In this document: positions 9,306-17,487 of the stretch, piece by piece
Position numbering within the stretch: position 1 is the first letter of the stretch
Layout: each line of letters begins with the position of its first letter
Assembly (NCBI GenBank): GCA_017619795.1
Contig: JAFZRP010000068.1
Span: 16,811 to 80,810, forward strand
Direction of reading: 5' to 3'
From: Treponema sp.
GTDB lineage: Bacteria; Spirochaetota; Spirochaetia; Treponematales; Treponemataceae
Length of the DNA: 64,000 nt
Made by a program: the position numbers and the translations under genes
Notes under the pieces: generated by a model
The model's database searches: none
What the model was told of the DNA's origin: nothing
The model's input: the letters and a program-made list of their open reading frames with translations, nothing else

Positions 9306-9514
9306 GAAAATCATTTACACAAAACGAATGTAAAAAAAATAGCGAGAGGGAAAGGGACGGCTTTAAAAAACACTCTGATGTGCTGCCGCTTTGGCGGCAA
9401 CCGTATATAATTACAAGGCACAGCAGCGTGTAGCAGGCGAGCCTGCGGTTTTGAAAGACGTAACTTGACCGGAAGCTATTTTTTTATGCATAAGTATTTA
9501 CACAATTGATTTCC
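9306..9514 (+). repeat. Structured dispersed element, copy A
   Basis: First of three copies of a roughly 210-bp element. The core runs from AAAAATAGC (ending 9343) to GCTATTTTT (starting about 9474), which can pair. Inside are a helix CTGATGTGC (9375-9383) with GCACAGCAG (9418-9426), a nested GCCGC-TTTG-GCGGC hairpin, and a hairpin GCAGG-CGAG-CCTGC (9433-9446). Imperfect outer inverted repeats GAAAATCA (9306) and TGATTTCC (9507) bound it. It begins 19 bp after the Bpt-Aat stop, in the same orientation. I do not recognise the family. Confidence 0.8.
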
Positions 9515-9535
9515 GACCATTCAAGCATAACTTTA

Positions 9536-9572
9536 TTGTAATATTGCTTGAAATAGTTTAGAATTTCTACTT
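9536..9572 (+). promoter_or_regulatory. Promoter giving a near-leaderless ABC exporter mRNA
   Basis: TTGTAA (9536-9541), a 17-bp spacer and TAGAAT (9559-9564) form a good promoter. The predicted start is near 9571, next to the ATG at 9573, and no Shine-Dalgarno sequence is visible before that ATG. The message may be leaderless. Confidence 0.45.
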
Positions 9573-11351
9573 ATGAATAAATTAAATTTAGGCGCATATG
9601 TTAAAAAACATGCGGTCTTGTATTTTATTGCAGTTATTGCTATGACCGCGGGCACTCTTCTCGATATGGCAGCTCCTCTTTTAGTTCAGCATATTGTTGA
9701 TGATGTACTTATTGCCCGAAAAATGGAGCTTTTGCGCTGGCTTCTTCTTGGTATTCTTGGAATAGGTGTTGGACGTTGTATCTTTCAGTATACAAAGGAG
9801 TTTATCTGCGACTGGTGCGGAAGTAAAATTGCCTGTGAGGTAAGAATAAATCTTTTCCAGAAGATTCAGAGCCTTAGTGCAAACTTCTTTGACGGAATCA
9901 ACTCCGGCGAGCTTATGTCCAGGGTAAAGGATGATGTAGACAGCATCTGGAATATTGCGGCTTTTATGGGAATCCTTATGGCCGAGGTTATTCTGCGTGC
10001 CATTTCTACAATGTACTTTATGATTAAGATAAACTGGCAGCTTGCCCTTATTCCTGTAATCGGAATGATTGGTGCGGCTGTAGTTGCCATAAAGATGGAA
10101 AAGCAGCTTGATGATGTTTACGGCAATGTTGCGCAGGAAAACTCAGAGCTTAATAATACGGCAGCCGAAAATCTTGCGGGAGTAAGAACAGTTAAGGCTT
10201 TTGCACGAGAAGGCTTTGAGATTGCAAAGTTCCATAAGCATAATCAGAAGTATTACGAGCTTAACATTGATCTTTCGAGAATCTTTGTAAAGTATAATCC
10301 TATTATCCAGATTATTACGCGAATGCTTACGGTTATTACTCTGCTGATTGGCGGTTATTTTGTAATAAAAGGAAACCCTCTTACCGGCTACAGTAAAATT
10401 ACAATTGGTGAGCTTATGGCCTTCATCCAGTATGTAGGAAACATTGTATGGCCAATGGAAATGCTCGGCTGGCTTACAAACGGCTTTTCTAGTGCAAGAG
10501 CAAGTATGAAGCGTCTGAACAAGATTTATGCCGAAATGCCTGATATAAACGACAACTCGGAGCTTGCAAAGGCTTCTCACCTTAATAAGGATTCAGAGCT
10601 TACCGAAGCATTGTTTACTCCTGCCGATATCAACGGAGACATCTGCTTTGACCACGTAACCTACGAGGCTGGCGGCAGAAAGATTCTTGATGATGTAAGC
10701 TTTGAAATTAAGGCAGGACAGACGCTTGGTATAATGGGCGCTACCGGTTCGGGTAAGACTACCATCATCAATCTGCTTAAACGTATGTACGATGTTACAG
10801 ACGGCTGCATAATGCTGGACGGTATTGATATAAGGCAGCTTCCTTTGCCGGTGCTCCGCCGTTCCATTGCGTGTGTAATGCAGGATGTTTTCCTTTTCAG
10901 CGATACGATTGAAGGAAACATAAGGCTTGGTGAGCGCGACACAATGACTACTGCGGAAGTAAGAATGGCGCTGGAAAAAAGTCACAGTGCAGAGTTTGTA
11001 GATAGAATGGAAGAAAAAGAGAACACGGTAATTGGTGAACGTGGAGTTGGCTTAAGCGGCGGTCAGAAGCAGAGACTTACAATTGCACGTGCCTTTTCAA
11101 GAAAAACTCCGGTTCTTGTTCTTGACGATTCAACCTCGGCTCTGGACACAGAAACCGAGCAGGAAATACAGGGAGTTCTGAACGAAATCTCCGGTATGAC
11201 AAAAATTATAATCGGGCACAGAATCAGTTCGGTTCGAAAGGCAGACAAGATTATTGTGCTGGACAACGGTCGTATTGCAGAAAGCGGTACGCATGAGGAG
11301 CTTCTGGCAGTTGGCGGTTTGTATAAGGAAACCTACGACAGTCAGTACTAA
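9573..11351 (+). CDS. ABC exporter subunit 1 (TMD-NBD half transporter, degenerate Walker B)
   Basis: A 592-residue half transporter with a six-helix exporter domain (about 1-320) and an ATPase domain (about 345-590). The Walker A motif is GATGSGKT and the signature LSGGQ is intact. The Walker B end is VLVLDDSTSALD, with Asp where the catalytic Glu normally stands, so this subunit carries the non-catalytic site. Together with the next gene it forms a heterodimer of the TM287/288 or BmrCD kind. Inner membrane; the exported substrate (lipid, drug or peptide) is unknown. The gap to the next gene is 13 bases. Confidence 0.9.
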   Translation: MNKLNLGAYVKKHAVLYFIAVIAMTAGTLLDMAAPLLVQHIVDDVLIARKMELLRWLLLGILGIGVGRCIFQYTKEFICDWCGSKIACEVRINLFQKIQSLSANFFDGINSGELMSRVKDDVDSIWNIAAFMGILMAEVILRAISTMYFMIKINWQLALIPVIGMIGAAVVAIKMEKQLDDVYGNVAQENSELNNTAAENLAGVRTVKAFAREGFEIAKFHKHNQKYYELNIDLSRIFVKYNPIIQIITRMLTVITLLIGGYFVIKGNPLTGYSKITIGELMAFIQYVGNIVWPMEMLGWLTNGFSSARASMKRLNKIYAEMPDINDNSELAKASHLNKDSELTEALFTPADINGDICFDHVTYEAGGRKILDDVSFEIKAGQTLGIMGATGSGKTTIINLLKRMYDVTDGCIMLDGIDIRQLPLPVLRRSIACVMQDVFLFSDTIEGNIRLGERDTMTTAEVRMALEKSHSAEFVDRMEEKENTVIGERGVGLSGGQKQRLTIARAFSRKTPVLVLDDSTSALDTETEQEIQGVLNEISGMTKIIIGHRISSVRKADKIIVLDNGRIAESGTHEELLAVGGLYKETYDSQY

Positions 11352-11364
11352 TTAAGGAATTAAT

Positions 11365-13128
11365 ATGAACAGTTATAAAATTGATGAGCAGCAGGTAAAG
11401 AAATCGAACTTTGAAACAATGCCTCGACTTTTTAAGTACCTGCTGAAGTATAAAAAGAGAATAGCACTTGTACTCTTAATGATGGCCTTTGGTACAACAA
11501 TAGACCTTATAAATCCTCTTTTGACAGAGCTGGCAGTAGACAAATATATTATGCCTGGTGATATTGCGGGGCTTATAAAGATTGTCATTATTGGTGCGGT
11601 GTTGAATACGCTGGCGGTGTTTGCCATTAAGTTCCGAATGCTCATTATGGCAAAAACGAGTAACAAGGTAATTCAGGAGCTTCGTCAGCAGCTTTACGAT
11701 CATATTCAGAGTCTTGACCTTGCATTTTTCGATTCCAGACCAAGCGGTAAGATTCTTGCCAGAATCATCGGGGACACAAACTCTCTGAAGGATATTATTG
11801 AAAACTCAGTTACAACGCTTATCCCGAATCTGATTACGGTTGTAGCGGTAATTGTAATTATGTTCATTAAGAACTGGCGGCTTGCAATTGCTTCCTTGTG
11901 CAGTCTTCCGTTTTTAATTGCTGGTATTTTCCTTATTTCAACAATGGCGGAAAAGCACTGGAAGGCAAAAAGACAGAAGTCTTCGAATATGAATGCGTTT
12001 ATTAACGAGGATTTGTCGGGAATCAAAATCATACAGAGCTTTAGGGCAGAGGATGAAACAGACAAAACCTTCAGGAATCTTGTTCACGAGGACCGTCAGG
12101 AGTTTATTAAGGCTGTCCGCTGGTGCGATGCATTTGGTTCCTGGATTGATTTGTGCTGGAGCGTTGGTACAATGTGCCTTTATCTGGTGGGAATCCGCTT
12201 TATTGGAATTGAAGGAGTTTCCATCGGTACTTACATTGCGTTCGGCTCGTATGTAGGAATGTTCTGGCAGCCGATTATGAATCTGAGTAATTTCTACAAC
12301 CAGTTTATAAATGCGGCTTCCGGTGCTGAGCGTATTTTTGAAATTATCGATACAGAAAAAACTGTAAAGGATAAGGAAGGCGCCGGCGTTCTGCCTCCAA
12401 TGAATGGAGATGTTCGGTTTGATAAGGTTACCTTCGGTTATGCTGATGAGGTTGATGTTCTCAAGAATGTCAGCTTTGATGTAAAGGCTGGCGAAACGAT
12501 TGCGCTTGTTGGACCAACGGGTGCTGGAAAATCAACTGTTGTAAACTTAATCAGCCGTTTTTACGATGTAAAGGATGGAGCTATTTTGATTGACGGTTAT
12601 GATGTGCGTGACGTAACGATTGAAAGTCTGCGAACTCAGATGGGAGTTATGACTCAGGACAGCTACATTTTTAGTGGAACTATCCGCGAAAATATTATGT
12701 ACGGCAAGCTGGATGCAACTGAAGAAGAAATGCTCGCCGCAAGTAAGGCTGTTCATGCAGATGATTTTATCCAAAAGCTGGAAAAGGGCTACGATACTAA
12801 GCTTACTGCCCGCGGCGGTGAATTAAGTAACGGTCAACGTCAGCTTGTTGCCTTTGCCCGAACAATGCTTTCGAATCCGCGCATCCTCATTCTGGACGAG
12901 GCAACCTCCAGCATAGATACTAAAACGGAGCTTCTTGTTCAGGCTGGTATTGCACAAATGCTTAAGGGTAGAACAAGCTTTGTAATTGCCCACCGACTTT
13001 CAACTATTCAGAATGCCGACCGCATTTTCGTAATAGATCAGGGTGGAATTATAGAAAGCGGTTCGCCAGCAGAGCTTATGGAAAAGAAAGGCGCATACTA
13101 TAAATTGCGACAGGCACAGTTCTCGTAA
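11365..13128 (+). CDS. ABC exporter subunit 2 (TMD-NBD half transporter)
   Basis: A 587-residue partner of the preceding half transporter. Membrane helices occupy about residues 25-320, the nucleotide-binding domain about 345-587. Walker A is GPTGAGKS and Walker B LILDEATSSID keeps the catalytic Glu. The signature motif is LSNGQ rather than LSGGQ. The altered signature here and altered Walker B in subunit 1 contribute to the same composite site, as known for heterodimeric exporters with one degenerate site. It converges with the relA-like gene, 4 bases from its stop. Confidence 0.9.
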   Translation: MNSYKIDEQQVKKSNFETMPRLFKYLLKYKKRIALVLLMMAFGTTIDLINPLLTELAVDKYIMPGDIAGLIKIVIIGAVLNTLAVFAIKFRMLIMAKTSNKVIQELRQQLYDHIQSLDLAFFDSRPSGKILARIIGDTNSLKDIIENSVTTLIPNLITVVAVIVIMFIKNWRLAIASLCSLPFLIAGIFLISTMAEKHWKAKRQKSSNMNAFINEDLSGIKIIQSFRAEDETDKTFRNLVHEDRQEFIKAVRWCDAFGSWIDLCWSVGTMCLYLVGIRFIGIEGVSIGTYIAFGSYVGMFWQPIMNLSNFYNQFINAASGAERIFEIIDTEKTVKDKEGAGVLPPMNGDVRFDKVTFGYADEVDVLKNVSFDVKAGETIALVGPTGAGKSTVVNLISRFYDVKDGAILIDGYDVRDVTIESLRTQMGVMTQDSYIFSGTIRENIMYGKLDATEEEMLAASKAVHADDFIQKLEKGYDTKLTARGGELSNGQRQLVAFARTMLSNPRILILDEATSSIDTKTELLVQAGIAQMLKGRTSFVIAHRLSTIQNADRIFVIDQGGIIESGSPAELMEKKGAYYKLRQAQFS

Positions 13129-13132
13129 TTCA

Positions 13133-14956
13133 TTACTTTGTTGGCGTTTGCCAACTTACTTCTACACTTCGTGATTCTTTATTCGGTATGCGCTGATATA
13201 TAAGGCAGTCTGCCCGGTGAATGGAAACTCCCTTACTTCTTGTAACGTAACCAACAATTAATTCCGGATAATGAGGATTACAGCACTGGGCCAGATTATA
13301 AACAACGTTCTTTTCACCCTGAATAAGAACCTTGCAATTTGTATAAACTGGCTCCGGTGGAATATAGCCGTTTTTAATGCGGTTCTTTTTGTGTGGACGA
13401 GGCGGCTCGTTTACAGCACCTGCAGTACCAGTTCCCGCTGCCAAAGAAGCTTCATTTTCCTTTTCGGCATTTATCCTTTCGCTAAAGGTTGGGTCATTTG
13501 TCATGAGCCAGGAATGAATCTTCTGGTGTGCTTTTGACGTTTTTACAACATTAAGCTGGCTTTCTGTCGGATGTGCCTTAGGATTTGTGATGATCTCTAT
13601 AATCTGAGTGTTTTCCAGCGGCTTTGTAAGAGGAATGATTTTGCCGTTTGCCTTTGCCGCAATAATCTTTTCGCCGATTCCAGAATGAATTGCGTAAGCA
13701 AAATCTATAGCGGTTGCGCCGGCAGGAAGCTTTTTTACATCACCTTTTGGAGTAAATACGTAAATCTCGTCGCCAAGCAGCTCGTTTTTAAGCGTAGAGA
13801 AAACCTTTGTGTCTGTAAGGATTGTTTCCTTGAATGATTGCAGCTTGTTTATAATGTCCAGCTTGTCGGCTTCTACTAAATCCTTGTTTGTGCCTTTTTT
13901 GTACAGCCAGTGCGAAGCAATTCCGTGTTCAGCCATATCGTGCATCTGGTGTGTTCGTATCTGGATTTCGAGCGGCTTATCCTGGCACATTACCGTAGTA
14001 TGCAGCGACTGGTAGCCGTTAGATTTTGGCATTGCAATGTAATCCTTAAAACGGCCATCAAGTGGCTTCCACAGACTGTGAACTATACCAAGAAGAGTGT
14101 AGCATTCAGTAGGGGTGTTACACAGAATACGGAGCGCAAGCAGGTCAAAAAGCTCTCCGGCTTCTTTGTTTCGCTTTCGCATCTTCTGATAGATTGAATA
14201 AAAGTGCTTTGCACGGCTTGTAATTTCAACCTTCATCCCCATTTTGTCTGCTTCTTTCTGAATGCTCTGAACCGCTGAGTTAAGATATTCTGAGCGTTCG
14301 CCTTTTTTCTGAGAAACAATTGCTTTAATCTGCTGGAAGGCATCGGGATTTGTGTATTTAAGGCTCAAATCTTCAAACTCATTCTTTTCCTTCTGCATAC
14401 CAAGTCTGTCTGCAAGAGGAGCCCAAATATCAATGGCTGCTTCCGAAAGCACCTTCTGGTACTCTTTATCGTAATTCTGAATGTTTCGGATGCGGTCAAG
14501 CCTGTCTGCAAGCGTAATAAGAATAACAGCTGCATCATCTGCAAGAGCAAAAAACATTTTCCTGATTGCGTCCGATTGTTCAAGACGCTTTGTATTAATA
14601 GGAAGATTAAGGATTTTGTTTGTTGTTGAAATCATTCGGAACGTATTTTCGCCGAACTTTTCCTTAATAGTTTCAGGAGTAATCTGATATTGTTGAGCCG
14701 AATGGAGAAGTGCCGCTATTACTGTTTCGGTGTCCATTTTGTTTCCAGCAAGAATATCGGCAACTCTAAGAGGATGAAGATATTTTGGCTCACCAGAGCT
14801 TCGTTTAAGCTCTTTTGTGTTTTCTACGAGAAGCATCCAGGCAGTTTTTATGTTTTCTTTGTCATTTGCCGAAAAATAATCGTGTCTTGAAAAGAATTCT
14901 GCGAGTAAATCATCTGGTTTTGAGTAATCCGAACTGAAAACAATATTTTTGCTCAT
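13133..14956 (-). CDS. relA: RelA/SpoT-family (p)ppGpp synthetase with degenerate HD hydrolase domain
   Basis: A 607-residue long RSH protein. The N-terminal hydrolase-like region keeps YLHPLRVADIL but reads AALLHSAQQ where active enzymes have HD followed by an ED pair. Hydrolysis is therefore probably lost. The synthetase domain is well kept (FDLLALRIL, YIAMPKSNGYQSLHTTV, LEIQIRTHQMHDMAEHG). A TGS domain follows (YVFTPKGDVKKLPAGATAIDFAY). The C-terminus has the Cys/His-containing RIS region (NLAQCCNP) but no ACT domain, so it is shorter than the usual 700 or so residues. It makes the stringent-response alarmone in the cytoplasm. Confidence 0.88.
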   Translation of the reverse strand: MSKNIVFSSDYSKPDDLLAEFFSRHDYFSANDKENIKTAWMLLVENTKELKRSSGEPKYLHPLRVADILAGNKMDTETVIAALLHSAQQYQITPETIKEKFGENTFRMISTTNKILNLPINTKRLEQSDAIRKMFFALADDAAVILITLADRLDRIRNIQNYDKEYQKVLSEAAIDIWAPLADRLGMQKEKNEFEDLSLKYTNPDAFQQIKAIVSQKKGERSEYLNSAVQSIQKEADKMGMKVEITSRAKHFYSIYQKMRKRNKEAGELFDLLALRILCNTPTECYTLLGIVHSLWKPLDGRFKDYIAMPKSNGYQSLHTTVMCQDKPLEIQIRTHQMHDMAEHGIASHWLYKKGTNKDLVEADKLDIINKLQSFKETILTDTKVFSTLKNELLGDEIYVFTPKGDVKKLPAGATAIDFAYAIHSGIGEKIIAAKANGKIIPLTKPLENTQIIEIITNPKAHPTESQLNVVKTSKAHQKIHSWLMTNDPTFSERINAEKENEASLAAGTGTAGAVNEPPRPHKKNRIKNGYIPPEPVYTNCKVLIQGEKNVVYNLAQCCNPHYPELIVGYVTRSKGVSIHRADCLIYQRIPNKESRSVEVSWQTPTK

Positions 14957-14999
14957 GCCTATAAAATAACAATTATTTCTTATTTAAGACAGTGCTTTA

Positions 15000-15057
15000 T
15001 TGGAAAAAAAACGACAAATTATGTATAATATATCAGTTTAGTTAAAGGTTTAATGAT
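15000..15057 (+). promoter_or_regulatory. Promoter of the tolC-hlyD-RND efflux operon
   Basis: TTGGAA (15000-15005), 18-bp spacer and an extended -10 TG-TATAAT (15024-15029) precede the TolC-like gene. The ribosome site AAAGG lies just before the ATG at 15058. No operator is obvious. Confidence 0.55.
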
Positions 15058-16365
15058 ATGAAAAAATTGTTTTATATTTTCTGTTTGAGCCTGGTTTTGT
15101 CTTTTTCTGCCACAGCTCAAATTGGTGTTAGAACTATTACAATTGATGATGCTGTAAACCTGGCCCTTCAGAATAATCTTGAAATAAAACAGAGCAAAAT
15201 GGATCTGGAGCTGCTTGCTGTCAAAAAAAAGAACTCCTGGAACAGCATAAGTCCTTCTGTTAGTGCTTCCGGTGGTTTTAATGGCAATACTCCGCTTGGA
15301 AATGGTGATACAACCTTCAGTTATTCGCTTGGAGCTTCTATTTCTGCAAATCTTACACCAGCAGTCAGGACTACAATGAAGCAGGCTGAGCTGAATTATC
15401 AGGAGGGCGAGGCAAATTTAGAAAAAACAAAACGCAGAGTAGAACTTGATGTACGAAAAAGCTTTTACAGACTCATTTATTTTAATGAAAACCTTGAAAC
15501 TCAGCAGAGAAATCTTGAAACTGCAAAGCAAACGTATGAAGCAGATCTTATAAAATACAAACAGGGACGACTCCCGGAAATAAATCTGCTTAATTCTCAA
15601 TATAATTACGAAAGCAAAATTCCAAGTGTTGAAAACTTAAAAAGAACCTATCAGAGTGATATTGACAGCTTTAAGCTTTTGCTTGGACTAGATCTTTCAG
15701 AAATGATTGCTTTGGAAGGTAAGCTTGATGATGCTGTAGAAATTCATCTTGATGAAGCTATTCTTAATTTATCTCTTGATAATAACAATTCAATAAAAGC
15801 CTTAAAGCAGCAGATATTAAGTGCTCAAAATACAATTCAGGCTGCAAAGCTTTCTACTTATTCTCCAACTGTATCACTCAGTGTATCTGAAAGTACAAGT
15901 GGTTCAAGCCAGGAAAATGCAATGAGAGGATTAGCACCATGGGAGCCATCATCATCCTTATCTTACGGAGTAAATGTAAGAATCCCGCTTGACGGCTTTT
16001 TCCCATGGTCTTCAGGAAAGCTTAATATTAAAACCTCAGATGTTACGCTTGAAAAGCTTAAACAGAATCTTGAACAGACACGTGTAAAAACATCTCTTTC
16101 AATAATGGACAGTTATAATTCAATTTTGCAGGCACAAAAGCAGCTTGAGCTTTTGGAAAAGAGCGTAGAGCTTACACAAAAAACATATGATATGTCTAAA
16201 AATGCTTACAATATGGGTTCTGTAGATTTGCTTTCTTTACAGAAGGCTGAGGATAATCTTTATTCAGCAAAATACAATGTTCAGAATCAAAAATATTCAA
16301 TATTAACTTCAATTCTGACTTTGGAAGATACATTAGGGCTTCCTTATGGAACGCTTGGTAAGTAG
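15058..16365 (+). CDS. TolC-family outer membrane efflux channel
   Basis: A 435-residue protein with an N-terminal signal peptide (about residues 1-20, ending ATAQ). Two TolC/OEP helical repeats follow, recognisable by INLLNSQYNYESKI in the first and GSVDLLSLQKAEDNLYSAKY in the second. Such proteins form trimeric barrels and periplasmic tunnels. It opens an operon with a HlyD-type adaptor and an RND pump, so it is the exit duct of that tripartite system. Length is typical. Confidence 0.9.
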   Translation: MKKLFYIFCLSLVLSFSATAQIGVRTITIDDAVNLALQNNLEIKQSKMDLELLAVKKKNSWNSISPSVSASGGFNGNTPLGNGDTTFSYSLGASISANLTPAVRTTMKQAELNYQEGEANLEKTKRRVELDVRKSFYRLIYFNENLETQQRNLETAKQTYEADLIKYKQGRLPEINLLNSQYNYESKIPSVENLKRTYQSDIDSFKLLLGLDLSEMIALEGKLDDAVEIHLDEAILNLSLDNNNSIKALKQQILSAQNTIQAAKLSTYSPTVSLSVSESTSGSSQENAMRGLAPWEPSSSLSYGVNVRIPLDGFFPWSSGKLNIKTSDVTLEKLKQNLEQTRVKTSLSIMDSYNSILQAQKQLELLEKSVELTQKTYDMSKNAYNMGSVDLLSLQKAEDNLYSAKYNVQNQKYSILTSILTLEDTLGLPYGTLGK

Positions 16366-16367
16366 AC

Positions 16368-16390
16368 TTGAAAATGCGAAAGCATTTTTT
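16368..16390 (+). terminator. Small GCGAAAGC hairpin with U-tract between tolC and hlyD genes
   Basis: AAAATGC-GAAA-GCATTTTTT forms a seven-pair stem with a GNRA-like tetraloop and a T run. It may act as a partial terminator or mRNA stabiliser setting the ratio of outer channel to pump. The next gene starts only 30 bases later, so complete termination is unlikely. Confidence 0.45.
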
Positions 16391-16419
16391 AGCTTTACCA
16401 CATATAAGAGGATAAAATT

Positions 16420-17487
16420 ATGGGCGATAAAAAAATAAGTAATGAAAAGAAGGCTGTAATTAAAAGCTGGATTACAACAGTCGTCGTTCTTCTGCTTATT
16501 GGCGGAACATCATTTGCTTCATATAAAATAATTAAATCAGCAAAAGATAAAAAAGCGAACGCTGCAGCAGGCGGCGGCTGGGGAAGAGGTGGCGGTGGAG
16601 CTGCAACAGCGGTCAGTACAGTAAAGGCTGAAACTTCTATCCTTAAGGATTTTGTTATTACAAACGGCGAAGTAGAAACTCAGGTTTCTGTTGATGTATT
16701 TCCATCAATAGGCGGTAAGGTTGTTCAGATAAACGTTTCGCTTGGTTCTTCTATAAGAAAGGGTGATATACTCGCTTATATCGACCCGTCCGAAGCTGGA
16801 AGCTATTATGTAAACAGTCCGGTAACTGCACCAATTAGCGGAAGTATTCTTACTTCACCGGTAAAGGTTGGACAAAAGGTAACCGCAAGCTCTGTAATTG
16901 CAAAAATCGGTGATATTTCTAATCTTCAGGTAACAGCAAAGGTTCCAGAGCGCTATGTAGCTTATCTTAAAAAAGGCCAGAAGGCACAGATTACTTTCCA
17001 GGCATACGGAGATCAGATTTTTGAAGCTTCTGTTTACCGCATTTCGCCTGTAGTAGATCCTGCAACAAGAACAAAGGAAATCATCCTTCATTTTGATCAG
17101 AAATATCCACAGATAAATGCCGGTATGTTTGCAGAGGTTAAGCTCTTTACAGTAGATTACAGTGGTTATCCGGCGATCCAGCAGGATGCTTTGACCGAAA
17201 ACGGTGACGATTACTATCTTTACATTGTAAAAGAAGACAGCACTGTAACTAAGCGAAAAATTGTTCGTGGAAAAAATGTTGACGGTTATGTTCAGATCCT
17301 GGAAGGACTCAGCGAAGGCGAAGTTGTTGTAACAGAGGGTATGCTCACTCTTTACGAAGGGGCAAAGGTTCGCGATATTTCCGGCAACGTAGAGTTTAAG
17401 GAAGAGCCACCTAAAGCTCCGGAAGGTGGTGCAGGCGGACCTGGCGCAGGTGGACCAGGCGGTGCACCTCAGGGAGAAAAAAAATAA
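16420..17487 (+). CDS. RND efflux periplasmic adaptor (HlyD/MFP family)
   Basis: A 355-residue membrane-fusion protein. One membrane anchor lies near residues 15-38, then a Gly-rich linker with several GGG runs. Next come a lipoyl/barrel-sandwich part (VSLGSSIRKGDILAYIDPSEAG, VGQKVTASSVIAKIGD), a beta-barrel, and a membrane-proximal domain (LSEGEVVVTEGMLTLYEGAKV). The C-terminus is Gly/Pro rich. It bridges the inner membrane pump and the TolC-like duct. Its stop codon directly abuts the RND start, consistent with translational coupling. Confidence 0.9.
   Translation: MGDKKISNEKKAVIKSWITTVVVLLLIGGTSFASYKIIKSAKDKKANAAAGGGWGRGGGGAATAVSTVKAETSILKDFVITNGEVETQVSVDVFPSIGGKVVQINVSLGSSIRKGDILAYIDPSEAGSYYVNSPVTAPISGSILTSPVKVGQKVTASSVIAKIGDISNLQVTAKVPERYVAYLKKGQKAQITFQAYGDQIFEASVYRISPVVDPATRTKEIILHFDQKYPQINAGMFAEVKLFTVDYSGYPAIQQDALTENGDDYYLYIVKEDSTVTKRKIVRGKNVDGYVQILEGLSEGEVVVTEGMLTLYEGAKVRDISGNVEFKEEPPKAPEGGAGGPGAGGPGGAPQGEKK

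Noticed and set aside
9306..9514. CRISPR array or insertion sequence
   Set aside because: Only isolated copies exist, without spacers, transposase or a clear constant target duplication; paired substitutions point to a conserved fold instead.
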